64,000 nucleotides of DNA from Lumbricus rubellus. Its lineage: Eukaryota > Annelida > Clitellata > Crassiclitellata > Lumbricidae. The stretch covers positions 32,016,771 through 32,080,770 of the forward strand of contig OX243816.1 in NCBI GenBank assembly GCA_945859605.1, read 5' to 3'. Below are positions 18,847 to 31,289 of the stretch, one piece after another. The notes under the pieces were generated by a model that did not search any database, was not told the DNA's origin, and saw nothing but the letters and a program-made list of their open reading frames with translations. The translations under genes were made by a program, and so were the position numbers. Each line of letters opens with the position of its first letter. Positions within the stretch are counted from its first letter, which is position 1.

Positions 18847-20075
18847 ATTCTCCCTCCTCACGCACGTTTTCCTCCTCCTTTGTCACTTCTTCATGCCTGC
18901 TTTTCGCCCTCTTCCTCTTCTGCCTCTTCTTATTCCAATTCGCCTTCTCCTCCTCCTTCTCCTTTTCCTCCTTCTCGTCCTCCTCCTTCTCCTTTTCCTC
19001 CTTCTCGTCCTCCTCCTTCTCCTTTTCCTCCTTCTCGTCCTCCTCCTTCTCCTTTTCCTCCTTCTCGTCCTCCTCCTTCTCCTTTTCCTCCTTCTCGTCC
19101 TCCTCCTTCTCCTTTTCCTCCTTCTCGTCCTCCTCCTTCTCCTTTTCCTCCTTCTCGTCCTCCTCCTTCTCCTTTTCCTCCTTCTCGTCCTCCTCCTTCT
19201 CCTTTTCCTCCTTCTCGTCCTCCTCCTTCTCCTTTTCCTCCTTCTCGTCCTCCTCCTTCTCCTTTTCCTCCTTCTCGTCCTCCTCCTTCTCCTTTTCCTC
19301 CTTCTCGTCCTCCTCCTTCTCCTTTTCCTCCTTCTCGTCCTCCTCCTTCTCCTTTTCCTCCTTCTCGTCCTCCTCCTTCTCCTTTTCCTCCTTCTCGTCC
19401 TCCTCCTTCTCCTTTTCCTCCTTCTCGTCCTCCTCCTTCTCCTTTTCCTCCTTCTCGTCCTCCTCCTTCTCCTTTTCCTCCTTCTCGTCCTCCTCCTTCT
19501 CCTTTTCCTCCTTCTCGTCCTCCTCCTTCTCCTTTTCCTCCTTCTCGTCCTCCTCCTTCTCCTTTTCCTCCTTCTCGTCCTCGTCCTTCTCCTTTTCCTC
19601 CTTCTCGTCCTCCTCCTTCTCCTTTTCCTCCTTCTCGTCCTCCTCCTTCTCCTTTTCCTCCTTCTCGTCCTCCTCCTTCTCCTTTTCCTCCTTCTCGTCC
19701 TCCTCCTTCTCCTTTTCCTCCTTCTCGTCCTCCTCCTTCTCCTTTTCCTCCTTCTCGTCCTCGTCCTTCTCCTTTTCCTCCTTCTCGTCCTCCTCCTTCT
19801 CCTTTTCCTCCTTCTCGTCCTCCTCCTTCTCCTTTTCCTCCTTCTCGTCCTCCTCCTCGTCGTCTTCCTCCTCCCTTAACACTGTCCTCTTCTCTCATGT
19901 ATTCTCCCTCCTCACGCATGTTTTTCTCCTCCTTTGTCACCTCTTCATGCCTGCTTTTCGCCCTCTTCCTCTTCTGCCTCTTCTTATTCCAATTCGCCTT
20001 CTCCTCCTTCTCCTTTTCCTCCTTCTCGTCCTCCTCCTCGTCGTCTTTCTCCAACACTGTCCTCTTCTCTCATGT
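18846..20075 (-). repeat. 30-bp pyrimidine minisatellite (about 30 units) with duplicated flanks
   Basis: From about 18947 to 19856 a 30-base unit (ccttttcctccttctcgtcc plus tcctccttct) repeats with almost no change. Two variant units (tcctcgtccttct) near 19580 and 19760 lie exactly 180 bases apart. The left flank (18846-18946) recurs at 19899-20000 beside a two-unit version of the array, so the locus was duplicated and one side expanded. Because 30 is a multiple of three, all frames stay open. The minus strand would give an EEKEKEEDEK decapeptide array of 345 residues (18845-19882). I see no independent evidence of a gene. Confidence 0.92.
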
Positions 20076-22260
20076 CTCTTTCGCCTTATAAAATCTCCCT
20101 TATATTTTCACTCTCCTTCCCTTTTCTCATGCCAAACCCCTTATATCTCCTATCCTCCATCTCCCTGTTCTCTTCCTTCTCCCACTCCTCTTCCTCCTCC
20201 TTCTCCTACTCCTCCTCCTCGTGTCAGATGTAGAGAGGCGGTCTGTATTTGAGGACGATAGAACAAGTATAGAGAGAGAGGGGAATCGACGGTCCTAAAC
20301 GCCTCTTGTGTTAGGCATTATTCGTCGAGAGAGTCCCGCTGCGTCGAACACAGACGCCCTGCAGCGCTAACCGCCCGTCCACCCGACCCACGCACCCCTC
20401 TTTGCCCCCCTCCCAAACCCTCCCCCAACTCCCCCCCAGGACGAGTCGCTGTCTTCGCTGCAATCACAAATTGCCCTCACCCTCTCTGACAACCCTCGAA
20501 TTCGTCGCCAGCGAAAGACGCCATCTTGCATGCGTCCTTTTGTCTTTCTCGCTCAGACGAGATCTCCAACGAGATTTCATTATATAGCGCCAGTAACCTA
20601 TACAACGAACAGCAAGAGAAAAGTGGAGTATGCGTAAATTTGTCTTGATCTCCGCATAGAGTTCTTCTGACGATGGATTTTAAAAAACCGGTGACCGCCA
20701 CCGCCATCATTACTACTATTCCTTTACTATACACAAACTCGTTAATTGACACAAATGCGGCCTGGTACAAGAGCCGCAATGAAGAAAATGTATTAGAAAA
20801 AAATTTGCATTGAAACGACCAATAGGCCGCTAAGGAATGTATGAAAGATAAAGGTCTGTTTGGAAAACAATTTTCACCGTTAATTTCTTTCCTCTATATA
20901 AAAAGAAGTGAAAGCAGTGACAGAATCACAAGAAACGTCACGCAAACTATTATCGTTAGCTGTTGTAAAAAAAATACGCATCCTGTACTATTATATTGTA
21001 AACAAGATTTGAGCAAGCATTTATTCCTCCATTGTTCGCCTCCAAATAAATGCATAGATAAAATCTATAAATGTTTGCTTTTGTTTTGCTTAGTCTATAT
21101 CTGAGTGAGCGATCTTCCCGCTTATACCCTTCCCTTTCCCCTATCCATTCCATGTTCTTAACCCCGTCATCTATTCCTTCCCCTTCCCCATCCCCCACTC
21201 TTCGTTCTACCCCATACTCCTCTCACCACGTCCCAAGCAAATCGATCGCTTGACTGCATGGCATTAGCACTCTTAGCTCACCGAGGCGTTAAATTCTCTC
21301 TGGTCTTCTAATTCGAACGGGGGGCGGGTCGAATGGGGGTGGATGAGGAAGGGTGAAACAGTTCAGTCATCAGTGGGAGGGTCCTATGCATGCACATTAT
21401 TGATTACGAAAGACTCCTAATCAAGTTGGAGGCTGAAGGTCTGGTTGACGGTGGCTGCAGAGAGGCTGCAGTTGTCGTCACGGGGTATGGAAACGAGTAA
21501 ATTAATTCTTCAACTGTCACCCTGCCACCCATCCACACCGCCCCCTCTGAATCTTTTCCCTCCCTCCTTCCATCTTCCATCAGTCCATCATCGACACCCG
21601 CATCTCCTCTTGCTTTTCGCATCCGTCAAATGACGAGAGGATGGATGGATTGAATGCAGAGGTGATGATGATGCGATTGATTGCAATCGCATTAACCCTG
21701 CAGCATCCAGCTGCTGCTGGTGCTGCAGACTGTGACCTGAAGATGAGACAAACAATGAAATCCATTATACCAATAAAGCAATATCTACAGCATCTATATG
21801 CAAGCTCTTGAATTGGTGGATCTCATATCGACATATCCAGAAGCTATGGGGTTGTATGTATGTGTTGAAAGAAAATCTGGGGCCCTGTGTTGAAAGAAGG
21901 TCTGGGACCTTTATCTTGAAAATTTCGTTGCGGGTCTCATATCCATTGTGATATGTTCGGCATAATGAAGCCATGCAATGGATTGGCATCGTAAATATCA
22001 TGGTCTCATAATAAGCAAGGACTTGGATTCGGAGACGATTGAGTTGCAAATGTTTATCCTGTGACGAGTGATGACTCTATATATACGACGAGTAAATGTG
22101 TTTAGTTGTGTATAGTTTCAACTCCGTTTCTTCTCCGCCCATCCCTTTATCCGACTAATCGAATAGTCGCTCATTTGTAACCGAACCCGAACTGTGGCAA
22201 TATAATTGAGAAACGCGAGTAGATTCACACATCCTTGCCGTTCTCATATTTGGCCATATA
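20076..22260. other. Intergenic sequence, no gene recognised
   Basis: Pyrimidine-rich up to about 20230, then mixed sequence. Several 60-100 codon frames exist but none resembles a family I know or shows splice partners. Confidence 0.45.
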
Positions 22261-22300
22261 TATTATATATATATATATATAACACATATAACATACATAT

Positions 22301-22362
22301 ATATAGGTATAAATGGGCACAGCATATACATAATTATATGCTGTGCCCATTTATACCTATAT
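22301..22362. repeat. Hairpin palindrome, 28-bp arms, 6-bp loop
   Basis: The arm 22301-22328 (ataggtataaatgggcacag region) is repeated inverted at 22335-22362 without mismatch. Imperfect pairing of AT-rich words continues to about 22270 and 22400, for a total span of about 130 bases. It may be a short MITE, but no target duplication was defined. A precursor-RNA hairpin is possible but unsupported. Confidence 0.9.
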
Positions 22363-22399
22363 ACATATAATATATATGTATGTTATATATAAATATATG

Positions 22400-23976
22400 T
22401 GTGTGTCGAAAACGTTTCATGTTGTGGTGCATATAATATAGACGTGAGTCGTTTGATGTGAAAGGGCGCCCATTAGTGAAGACGGGTTGGGCGGGAAATC
22501 GTCGCCATCGTCGCAGGTGCTCATGACCCGAGGGCTCATCGTCCACGATCTCCGGTCATCCTCCCCATCATGTATAGTTATATGCAGTCAGCAAATGCCT
22601 CTACACAACTGACCGACGAACGGACAAAAAGAAATGCTCGATCATGTCAGATGTGTGATGGGTGATAGAGAGATAGATAGATAGAGGAAGCGTTAATTGC
22701 TCAAAGACACACCTATTACCTGAGAAATGACCGATTTCGTTGATACATGGTGGTCAAGAGGAGATAGAATGAGAAAGTCATTGACACAAACCCCCTCTCC
22801 TCTTTTCTGCAGCCCTCGTCGTCATCGTAATTGTAATCGTCAACTGTAAACAGTTACTCTAAAAGTGTACGCGTAGGGCACGACCTTATTCATGAGCGTT
22901 GCGTCGAGACGGGCGCGGGTTCATTAGAAGAAGATGTTATACAATAATAACATGTCGCAGCTACTGATTGCATGCGAAGTGTTGCAATAATTTGTATGAT
23001 GCGATACTGTGTTTCAGGTGCATGCAGAAATCAAATCAAACCGAGTTTATTGCTCCCCTAAAAGAAAACAAATATACAGCAGTTACATAATATGACTTGC
23101 TAATAAAGCTAAGAATGTTAGATATAAAAACGAGTAGCACTTTCAGGGAAGCAATAGGAGCCCCAGAAGGGAAGATCCCACTAGTTAGGGGCCCTAGATA
23201 AATGATTATTCATGACAAAGATGCTGGATAGATGACGCTTGTCTTGTTAGTGACAAAGTGGGAAATTTGCATGTAGTAACTGTTGTGTGTTTAGTGAAGG
23301 AGTAAATTAGAGGCAAACAGAAGCCTTAGACATGTGAGGAACGAACTGACCATTTATAATGCAGTATAGTCATGAGTCACACGAGTGACTGCAGAAGACA
23401 GAGACAGATAACTGTCGTTGATATGAGTCGAGAATGCATGTTGTGCATACAATACATGCATACATTGAATGAAAGAGAGATTGGCGATGCAAAGACGCAT
23501 TCTGTATAAACACTCACGACAGCATTGAGCCATGCATGGCACATACACAGAATATGCACCGGTCCACCATTGTCATGTTTCGTTGAATGTGGCTGCCTCC
23601 ACTCTTTCTTCTCCCCTCCCCCCGCTTCCTCTTATTCTTTCAGCTCTCTCGCATCTCCCTTCCTCCTTCTCCTTCTCTTCCTCAACCTCCTTCTCTTCCT
23701 CCTCATCTGCCGCTCCTTCCCCCCCCCATTCTCATGTTCCCTTATAGTTCCTTAACCTCTCCCTGCTCCTCCTCCTCCTCCTCCTCCTCCTCCTCCTCCA
23801 CCACCTTCTTCCATCCTTCCCTCATTCCATCGTTCTCTGCATTTCGTTGACATCGCTGCTGCAGGTTGAACTGACATCTCGTGATGAGAAAAGTAACGAG
23901 CCAAGTATACAAAGTAGACGCGAATCACGTGTCAACCAAGAATCCAAACGATTCTCTATATACACAGTAACCTACA

Positions 23977-24019
<43 letters not shown>

Positions 24020-25180
24020 GCTACGTTCAATGTATAAATATAAATATGCGATAGGTCTATAATCGGTCGCCGGTCGAGTGTGAATAGAGAGAAGTCTTTC
24101 AACATCTTTGCACGCGCCTTATTAGCGATTAAGAAATGCTCTGTGCTCCACGATTACACGCTTGCCTAAACCTGTATATATATATATATATATATAAATT
24201 ATATATATAAATTATATATATATTATGAATCTGTACTGTGTGTACTATATAAATATAGTGTATAGAGTGAGGCAATTATGTGCATTGCTGTTGTTGTATA
24301 GTCGGATAAGTGGGTTTTTAGAGCTGAAGTATTATACTAATATCCGTCGTTATATACGAGAAAGACATGGACCAACGAAGGAATGTTAAGAGTGACAGAC
24401 GCGTTGTGCTATAGACTTATTTTCGGCGGCTATTACATGATAAGTCTGACTGCAGAAGTCTTTAGGGCTTTTGGCTTCGCCCTAAACGTCGATCCACCCT
24501 TAATGCACCGCTAAATCCGCGATTCAGCGAATGTCCGAATTAAGGCATTCTCTATTGTAGAGATTTCGACAATACATTTGGCATCTATTGATACAGGTAA
24601 ACACATCTCTAACGTGGCCATATATAGGTCAATGCTTCTCAGGCAGTGGCACTTGCATGTTACAATAGCTGCGTCGTACACAATTTAAAACTGCACTCGC
24701 AAAACGCTCAGCCAGTTAGTTGTTACATGTCTACGACACTGCCATATCGAAGATGATTAGTGTCGCCACGCCATTTAGGTCCCCGTGGACGGACCGTGCT
24801 AGGCCGAGATTTCTTAATCTCTGAAATAACGCTCAGTCACTGGCTCGCTCATTATGCCATCAAATAGCCAGCCAGTCACTCGCTCAGTATTATAAGTGCA
24901 GCCATGCAGTCAATTGTTTGTTGGAATTTAAGGAACGACGAAAATCATGCCACGGATGGTTAGAATGAAACATTAAAAGAATGCGCACGCATTAATCTTT
25001 TAACAACATTATGCATGCACTTATCTTATCGTAACTTTTAATGTGTGTCTGGTCGTCAGATCAACTGACTTACTGACTAATTTACTGATTGTCTGAACAG
25101 TCTGATAAACCGACTGACTCCTTTAGTCTCTTGAATGCTATAGCCGATAAAGAGAGATAAACAAGTTCGCATTTATAGTA
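22400..25180. other. Intergenic sequence with simple repeats, no gene recognised
   Basis: Contains a short LINE-end-like tail at 23028-23070 (aatcaaatcaaaccgag), a pyrimidine and (CTC)n tract at 23600-23815, and TA repeats at 23980-24015 and 24176-24230. Small frames in it look fortuitous. Confidence 0.45.
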
Positions 25181-25184
25181 TTGA

Positions 25185-25345
25185 TCACTCACAATAGCGC
25201 ACCATAATTTACTGCCGCTTGTTCTCTAATAAACCACATGCAGCCGGAGTTAGATCTTAAAACGACAAACGTGATTTATGATGGCCATGTCATAATACAC
25301 AAGCAAGTTTGTCTCCAATATAACACTGAATGCATGGTGGACATT
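25185..25345 (+). repeat. Interspersed repeat family X, copy 2
   Basis: Shares long near-identical blocks with 25995-26170 and, inverted, with 13345-13560: aatagcgcaccataattta, ttctctaataaaccac, agttagatcttaaaacgac and ggtggac. The class is unknown. Confidence 0.75.
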
Positions 25346-25573
25346 CTGTAATATACTGTCATCTTCTTCAATTAACCAAACTTTGCATGCAGTATATAGG
25401 CCTATAGCCTACAAATGTGGAACAATAAAGTTAATTTGATCTAACGCATATCGAATACGACTGTTTTGAACCGACCCCTGCGCTGAACTGTATCAGCCGT
25501 AGAAATCTATTTGCGGAACTTAGGATCGCGTGCACTATGCGCCTCTGTATAATAGGATAGGTCACTTGCATCA

Positions 25574-25611
<38 letters not shown>

Positions 25612-25994
25612 CTGCATTCATAAAATCTCGTCTTCAAAGAAATATTGGATTTCACATGTGACGCTTTGGCCGTTGTGTGCCAGGCATGGTTGAAATCGTG
25701 GATACGACTTGTTCAGTCTTGCACTCTATAGCGGATGCAGTAGGCCTATAATAGATATATGCTTGCTTGTTAGAGTTAGATGACATTAATCCACCTGCAT
25801 GGCACTCCTCAATTCCATTGTTTGTCATTTCGACGCCATTTCGCCATCCTCGTATACGATCATACACTTTTTATTTAGTAATTTCACTACCATTCAGTGT
25901 AGGTAAAATAATAACTCACGATCCTGAATTTCTGTCTATAAAAGGCAGGAAATATCGGCAGTATTTGCATACCTGGTTCATATTTAACATTGAT

Positions 25995-26170
25995 CACTTC
26001 TTTACAATAGAGCACCATAATTTATTTCCGCTTGCTCTCTAATAAACCACCAGTCGGAGTTAGATCTTAAAACGACAAACGTGATTTATGATGGCAATGT
26101 CATAATAGGGCACCTACACAAGCAAGTTTGTCTCCAATATAACACTGGGTGCATGGTGGACTCTCTTGAA
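25995..26170 (+). repeat. Interspersed repeat family X, copy 3
   Basis: Direct repeat of copy 2, 810 bases downstream, with small indels such as a gggcacctac insertion near 26107. The frame at 26081-26296 runs over it and is not a gene. Confidence 0.75.
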
Positions 26171-26299
26171 ATTGTCATCTTCAGTCAAACTTCGTACGTG
26201 GGTATACCTGGCCATTTATATGGGTCCTTTTGTAACTATATATATATATGCAATGGCGTTAATAATAATAACAACAAGGAAAGTGAGTTATTATAGCAT

Positions 26300-27119
26300 A
26301 TATCATGCATAATATTATGATAAAAATATATGATATTATGACAACTGAGCTATATAGTATACAGTTTTAGTTAGAATTTCACATGTTCATTTCTTTATAG
26401 AACAACTGCAAGTTATATTATATGCACACTTGACCCCCGTGCACCCAATTACACTTGAAAACACCCATTGACCCATCCATAAAATCCAAACTGGATTCGT
26501 GAAGCAACCATGCAATTGACATGACTATAAGCTGATTGCGGTATAGTTTTTTCCGTGCGTCAGCTTTCTACGAGCACGCCCAATTAGCGCGCTCGATAAT
26601 AGCCGAAAAGAAGCCTGACGCCATTGATGTCACTATATATATATACACTCGTCTAATGACTTCAGGCATGCATTCGTCTGCAGCCAGAGATTAAGGACGA
26701 AATACAATAACTCACCGGGGGGGACACGATTTGACTTTCAAACACTCGAAACATCCGATGCATGCAAGCAACCCCTCAATCCCCCCTCATCCCCTTCCCT
26801 TCCCATGGTACAAATTGTTAAGAGGGGCGGTCGTCGTCATTTGGCCAGAATCGCCCAAGGTCCTGAACGGTGGGACGTGGGTATAATACAGGTCGGGTCA
26901 TAAACCTGCAGCGATGAATGTATACAATACATGCATGCAGAACCCTAATCGTTTGATCCAAGAAGGGTGCTTACTGGTTTTGCTTCGGGGCAAAACTGGA
27001 TTCCCACGGAGTAACCTTCGACGACGACTCGTATTTAGATGTCAATAATTTAACGACCCACTCTGTAACTTATTAGCCTAATATGCCTGACCGAGTATAC
27101 ATACATATACGTATAGTCT

Positions 27120-27153
<34 letters not shown>

Positions 27154-29300
27154 CACATGTTGATACATGTTAGTATGTTTAACAAACATGATTAGCCGTA
27201 GGCAATGTATGCATCTAAATACAGATGGTAGGCCTAGTCATGACTACGTATACCGGTACACGTATACGGACATAATTTTATGTATCTGTGCATTTATTTA
27301 TGTGTGTATATTATCATGTATGTATGTAGATACCGTGTAAAGAATATATATATATATATATACAATTATATGTGTGTGTGTGCATGTGTGAGTTAGTGGA
27401 GAAGTATCATGTGTATACCGTTTGCCTTTTCGTTGTGGACATCATGGTGAGCAAATTTGTGCAAATGACGCCCCCTCCCTGGCTTGAAATCTGGTCGTGG
27501 CACCGGGCGTCCTTGCATGTCCCCGAGGCTTGAGGTCTATCTAAGGAGGGCACGGTGGGTCTCACGGGGGTGGGTGAAGTTTGTGGCTATGCGGATGGCG
27601 CCAGAGGAGGGCGATGAATTCGCCCCATTTAACTAATGGAATCAGTAGAGAGATATGTTCCGGCGAATTACGAAGTTCTTTCAACGCTGCTGGTGTTCCG
27701 GGTTAAACTGGCGGAACAGACGGAACCGTGCAACTAACGCTTATTATCGTCACAGGGTTCCGCGAAGATGACAAGTAAACGTATGTCGTCTGCTGTAGAC
27801 AACAACGCCGTGGCGCCATAGAAGTCGTGTGACGCTCCTTCTTCTTTAGAGTCTTATTCATGTATAACTCTTTAATGTTCAGACAAATATGTGACACTTT
27901 TGTGCAGTGTGCGTCCAATTTTCGCAATTAGCGACAATGCTGAATGCAGAAAAAAATCGGCCAATATAAACTTCTTCCAAAGAAACTCAGTTTTCATGCG
28001 GTGCAAGTGTTAAACTTCAATCCAAAATGTCCTCTGCATGCTCACACAAATTTATGTCACTGCAGCAGCTGGAGTTATGCTGAGCCATGGATGCACACTG
28101 ATGATCGGGACATACGGACGACCGCATGCATGCGCTCATGTCTGCAGTACATCTTCATGAGGGTCAAATGCCTTGACAAAATTGATAAGAAGATATATAC
28201 ACTGAATCAAATGCCTTGATGAAATCAATGTATGACATCGTCCATGCATGGACTGAACATGCAGTTGTCAACATCTTTTATGGAAGAGACATTATTATTT
28301 ATTCATATTTTTAAAAAAAATTATTAGTATTGCTAGTATTATTTATTATTATTGTTGTTGTTATTATTTATTATTATTATTTATTATTATTACTGTTTTT
28401 TATGCCCCGAGGTAAATATGATCCCTCGGTGACTTCAACACTCACGATAAAAGCATAGGCTACTTATTACTATTATTATTATTAATTATTAAAACGTATG
28501 ACTGAACATTGTTATTTTATTGCTGTTTTTAACTGCACAGAAGTGCTTCTGCAGCAGCACAAATCCCTGTAGAATTACATGCTCTTTGAGTATGTCAGTA
28601 AGTCTGTCTGTCTGTGTGTCTGTCTGTGTGTTTGTTTGTCTGTTTGTCTAGACTCTATAGTTGTCTGTCACTGTCTGAGACTGTCAGACTCTGTCTGCTC
28701 TTCTGTCGCCTGATTGCGTGTTTTTCTGATGGCATGCTTGTCTGGTATATCCTTTTGCTTCCGCCTCAAGACGCATTTGCAATTTTCGTTTTATTCTTGT
28801 TCCTCTCATTCTGTTTAGGTCTGCACGTTTGTCTGTCTCGTGTTCGTGTCTGTCTGTCTATTTATCTCTTTGTCTGTCTATCTATCTATCTGTCTGTCTG
28901 TCTGTCTATCTGTTTGTCTGTCTAGTGTGCCTGCCTGTCTGTCTATCTTATTCACGCTCTGTTTGTCCGAGTGTGTCTGCATGTGTGTCGTCACGAGTCC
29001 ATCGGTTTTTCTGTGTGACCGTCTAACCGTGTTCCTAACTCTCTGTGTCGGTGTGCCTTTGTATTGCCGCCACTTTTCTTGACGACTGTTCCGAAATGAG
29101 TCTGAACCGACCATATACGCGCATGCAGACTCCTTTCGAAGGACTTTACCATCTTCCGGATCAAAGGGGAAATCTTTAAAGGTATACCGCTCCCTTTCCT
29201 CCCTATACAACCCACCCCCAATACCCCCAACTCCTCACTCCAGTTGATCCATCGCTCTTGTATACAGTTCGCGGAAACCAGAAGCCATAAATCTCACTGA
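26300..29300. other. Intergenic sequence upstream of Zic, no gene recognised
   Basis: Holds TA tracts (27122-27150, 27345-27361), an AT-rich (TTA)n area (28288-28490) and a (TCTG/TCTA)n tract (28590-28940). It could carry regulatory sequence for the downstream patterning gene, but nothing in it can be called by eye. Confidence 0.45.
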
Positions 29301-30249
29301 TGCCTAATATTGTACAACAGGTGCCGCCGTCGCCGTCGACGGTAGCGCTCTAAAAACGCCGCCGCCATTGACGACGTAATCGCAAGAGCTGTCAATCAAA
29401 CCGCCGAGCCAATTGCATCGGGTGGCCGTCGCCTGACGCTGGTGCCGATCGCCCGATCGTGCAGCGGCAATAAAGCGATGGCGCCGCCGGGAGCGGACAG
29501 CTCGACCGCCGGCCCCCTGCCTGCGAACGTCGCACTCTCGCGTCAACGGTCGACGGTATAGGGGAAGGCTGGCGATTGGACGACGACGAGGAGGAGGAGA
29601 CCCCCTCCGTCGTGGAGATGGACGAGTCGACAAAATGCGATGTCATCGCGGTGGGAGATCATTCTGGGCAGCAACAGCGATGACGATGACGACGATGGTG
29701 GTGATGATGATGAGTGATGTTTGACTGAGAGGGATTTGATTGACCTGCAGCTGCGGAGTTGTATGTATGACGACTGCATGACGATTGACGAGAAGGACTG
29801 TTTATTAGCAGACGACATATTGGATTGACGTTGATGTAGCTGAAGAGCATCTTGTGACAGACGACGAAGAAAAAGATAGCAAGAGCAGCAGCAGCAGCAG
29901 CAGCATCACTTGACGCTCAAGAGGTGTGAAGTGGAAGAGGAGGAGGAGGAAGAATCGAGAGTGTCATCATCGTCGTCAATTGATGTGGAGGATCCTATCC
30001 GACTGAAAAGAGTTGAGAGAGACAGAGAGAAGTCGAGTGCAGAGGAGACAGAGAAGTCGAGTGCATGCAGAGGAGACAGAGAAGTCGTTCATTCTCATCT
30101 CAAGTCTTCTACTCTCAACCGTTGAACGACTTCTCTGCTGCCACGGACTTCGCACACTTCAGACTGGGAAGGTGTTCAGTAGATCGGCGAACCAAGACCC
30201 GTGACAAATAGAGCGTTTATTCCGTCGCTCTACTCTATACACCACAGCG
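29301..30249 (+). promoter_or_regulatory. GC- and CpG-rich region with the presumed Zic promoter and 5' UTR
   Basis: Base composition shifts to GC- and CpG-rich from about 29320 to 29600. GAC/GAT, GCA and GGA triplet runs follow up to the Zic ATG at 30250. Open frames on either strand here have the low-complexity look of triplet repeats. A CpG-rich area directly before a developmental transcription factor gene is a plausible promoter. The transcription start was not located. Confidence 0.4.
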
Positions 30250-31225
30250 ATGTTGAACTCGTTCATTGAGAACCCGCCTCACCACGGTGTCCACCTTCCG
30301 TCGTCTGCTGGGTCCCTGAAGCTCAGCCCTCAGTCGGGTGATGTCGCTGGGTCGATGTCACTGATGCATGGGTCTGGTCATCCGTTCGCCTCGGCCTCTG
30401 CAGGTCACCACAACCACGCCTCCTACGTCTCCCAGTCGCACCACCGCTATTCGGCCGCCAGGGACCTTCTGCTGCGGCGCGATAGCCTCCGATCTTCTAC
30501 GTTGACGGACCCGACTGGACATCATCATCATCATCTGGGAATGTTTGTGCCTTCGAGTGGTGGCCTGCACGGATCGCACTATCCCGGTGATCCGGGTCCG
30601 GGATCCCTCTTCTCCGGTCTTCCTCCGCCGCCGCAGGACATGCGACTCGGATTCACGGACGTCTACGGACGGTCCACGGTCGACCCCTACTCGACGCAGA
30701 TCTCTGGTGGGGGACAGTCCTCCGTCGCCGTCGACCCCTTCCACCCATCCAACCATGGCTTCATCGGCGGCGGCGGTGGTGGTGGCGGCACCCAGAGCTG
30801 CGTCGTCGGACACGCCAACTCCCACCACGCCACAACATCGCCCGGTTCCGGAATGTTCTTTCGATATCTTAGGCCTAACGCCATCAAACAGGAACTGTTC
30901 TGCCTCTGGATCGAGCCCAGATTATTAGGAGGAGGATTCGAACCGAGGACAACTGCAGGTGGACCGTGCAACAAGGCGTTCATGACGATGCACGAACTGG
31001 TGACGCACATCAGCGTGGAACACGTCGGAGGACCGGAGCAGACGAACTATACGTGTCTGTGGGAGAACTGCTGTCGTGAGCTGAAGCCGTTCAAGGCCAA
31101 GTACAAGCTCGTCAATCACATCCGCGTTCACACCGGCGAAAAACCGTTTCCATGTCTGTTTCCAGGATGTGGAAAAGTTTTCGCGAGAAGTGAAAACCTA
31201 AAAATACACAAACGAACGCACACAG
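30250..31225 (+). CDS. zic: Zic-family zinc finger transcription factor, exon 1
   Basis: Encodes the N-terminal 325 residues plus one base of a Zic protein, a nuclear DNA-binding regulator of neural, mesodermal and left-right patterning in animals (family knowledge). Visible parts in order: [12 protein letters not shown] near residue 68, matching the ZOC motif (S-x-RDFLxRxR) of Zic/Opa proteins; [29 protein letters not shown] (204-217), the conserved block before the fingers; finger 1 (C218, C240, H253, H258) with [18 protein letters not shown]; finger 2 (C269, C274, H290, H294) with [16 protein letters not shown]; finger 3 ([20 protein letters not shown]). The ATG at 30250 is the first in frame and gives a normal N-terminus. 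The exon ends at a GTAGG donor (31226) after THTG, the intron position of vertebrate Zic genes between fingers 3 and 4. The spacing between the finger-1 cysteines (21 residues) is wider than in vertebrate Zic1. Confidence 0.96.
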
Positions 31226-31289
31226 GTAGGAAACCTTTATTAGGCTTCATGTTAAACAGTATATAGAACAGGAATAGATTACCGGTACA

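Noticed and set aside
18947..19856. CRISPR-like array
   Set aside because: The 30-bp units are directly adjacent without unique spacers, and the sequence is animal DNA.
18880..20091. A 403-codon frame of PPSPFPPSR repeats and a 345-codon EEKEKEEDEK frame as genes
   Set aside because: A 30-bp unit keeps every frame open; no splice sites, domain or other support. The Glu/Lys frame is kept only as a low-probability possibility.
29304..29850. Several minus-strand frames upstream of Zic, suggesting a divergent gene
   Set aside because: Arg/Ser-rich, built on CpG-rich and triplet-repeat sequence, without family resemblance or splice structure; vertebrate Zic genes occur as divergent pairs, but no second Zic finger region is present here.
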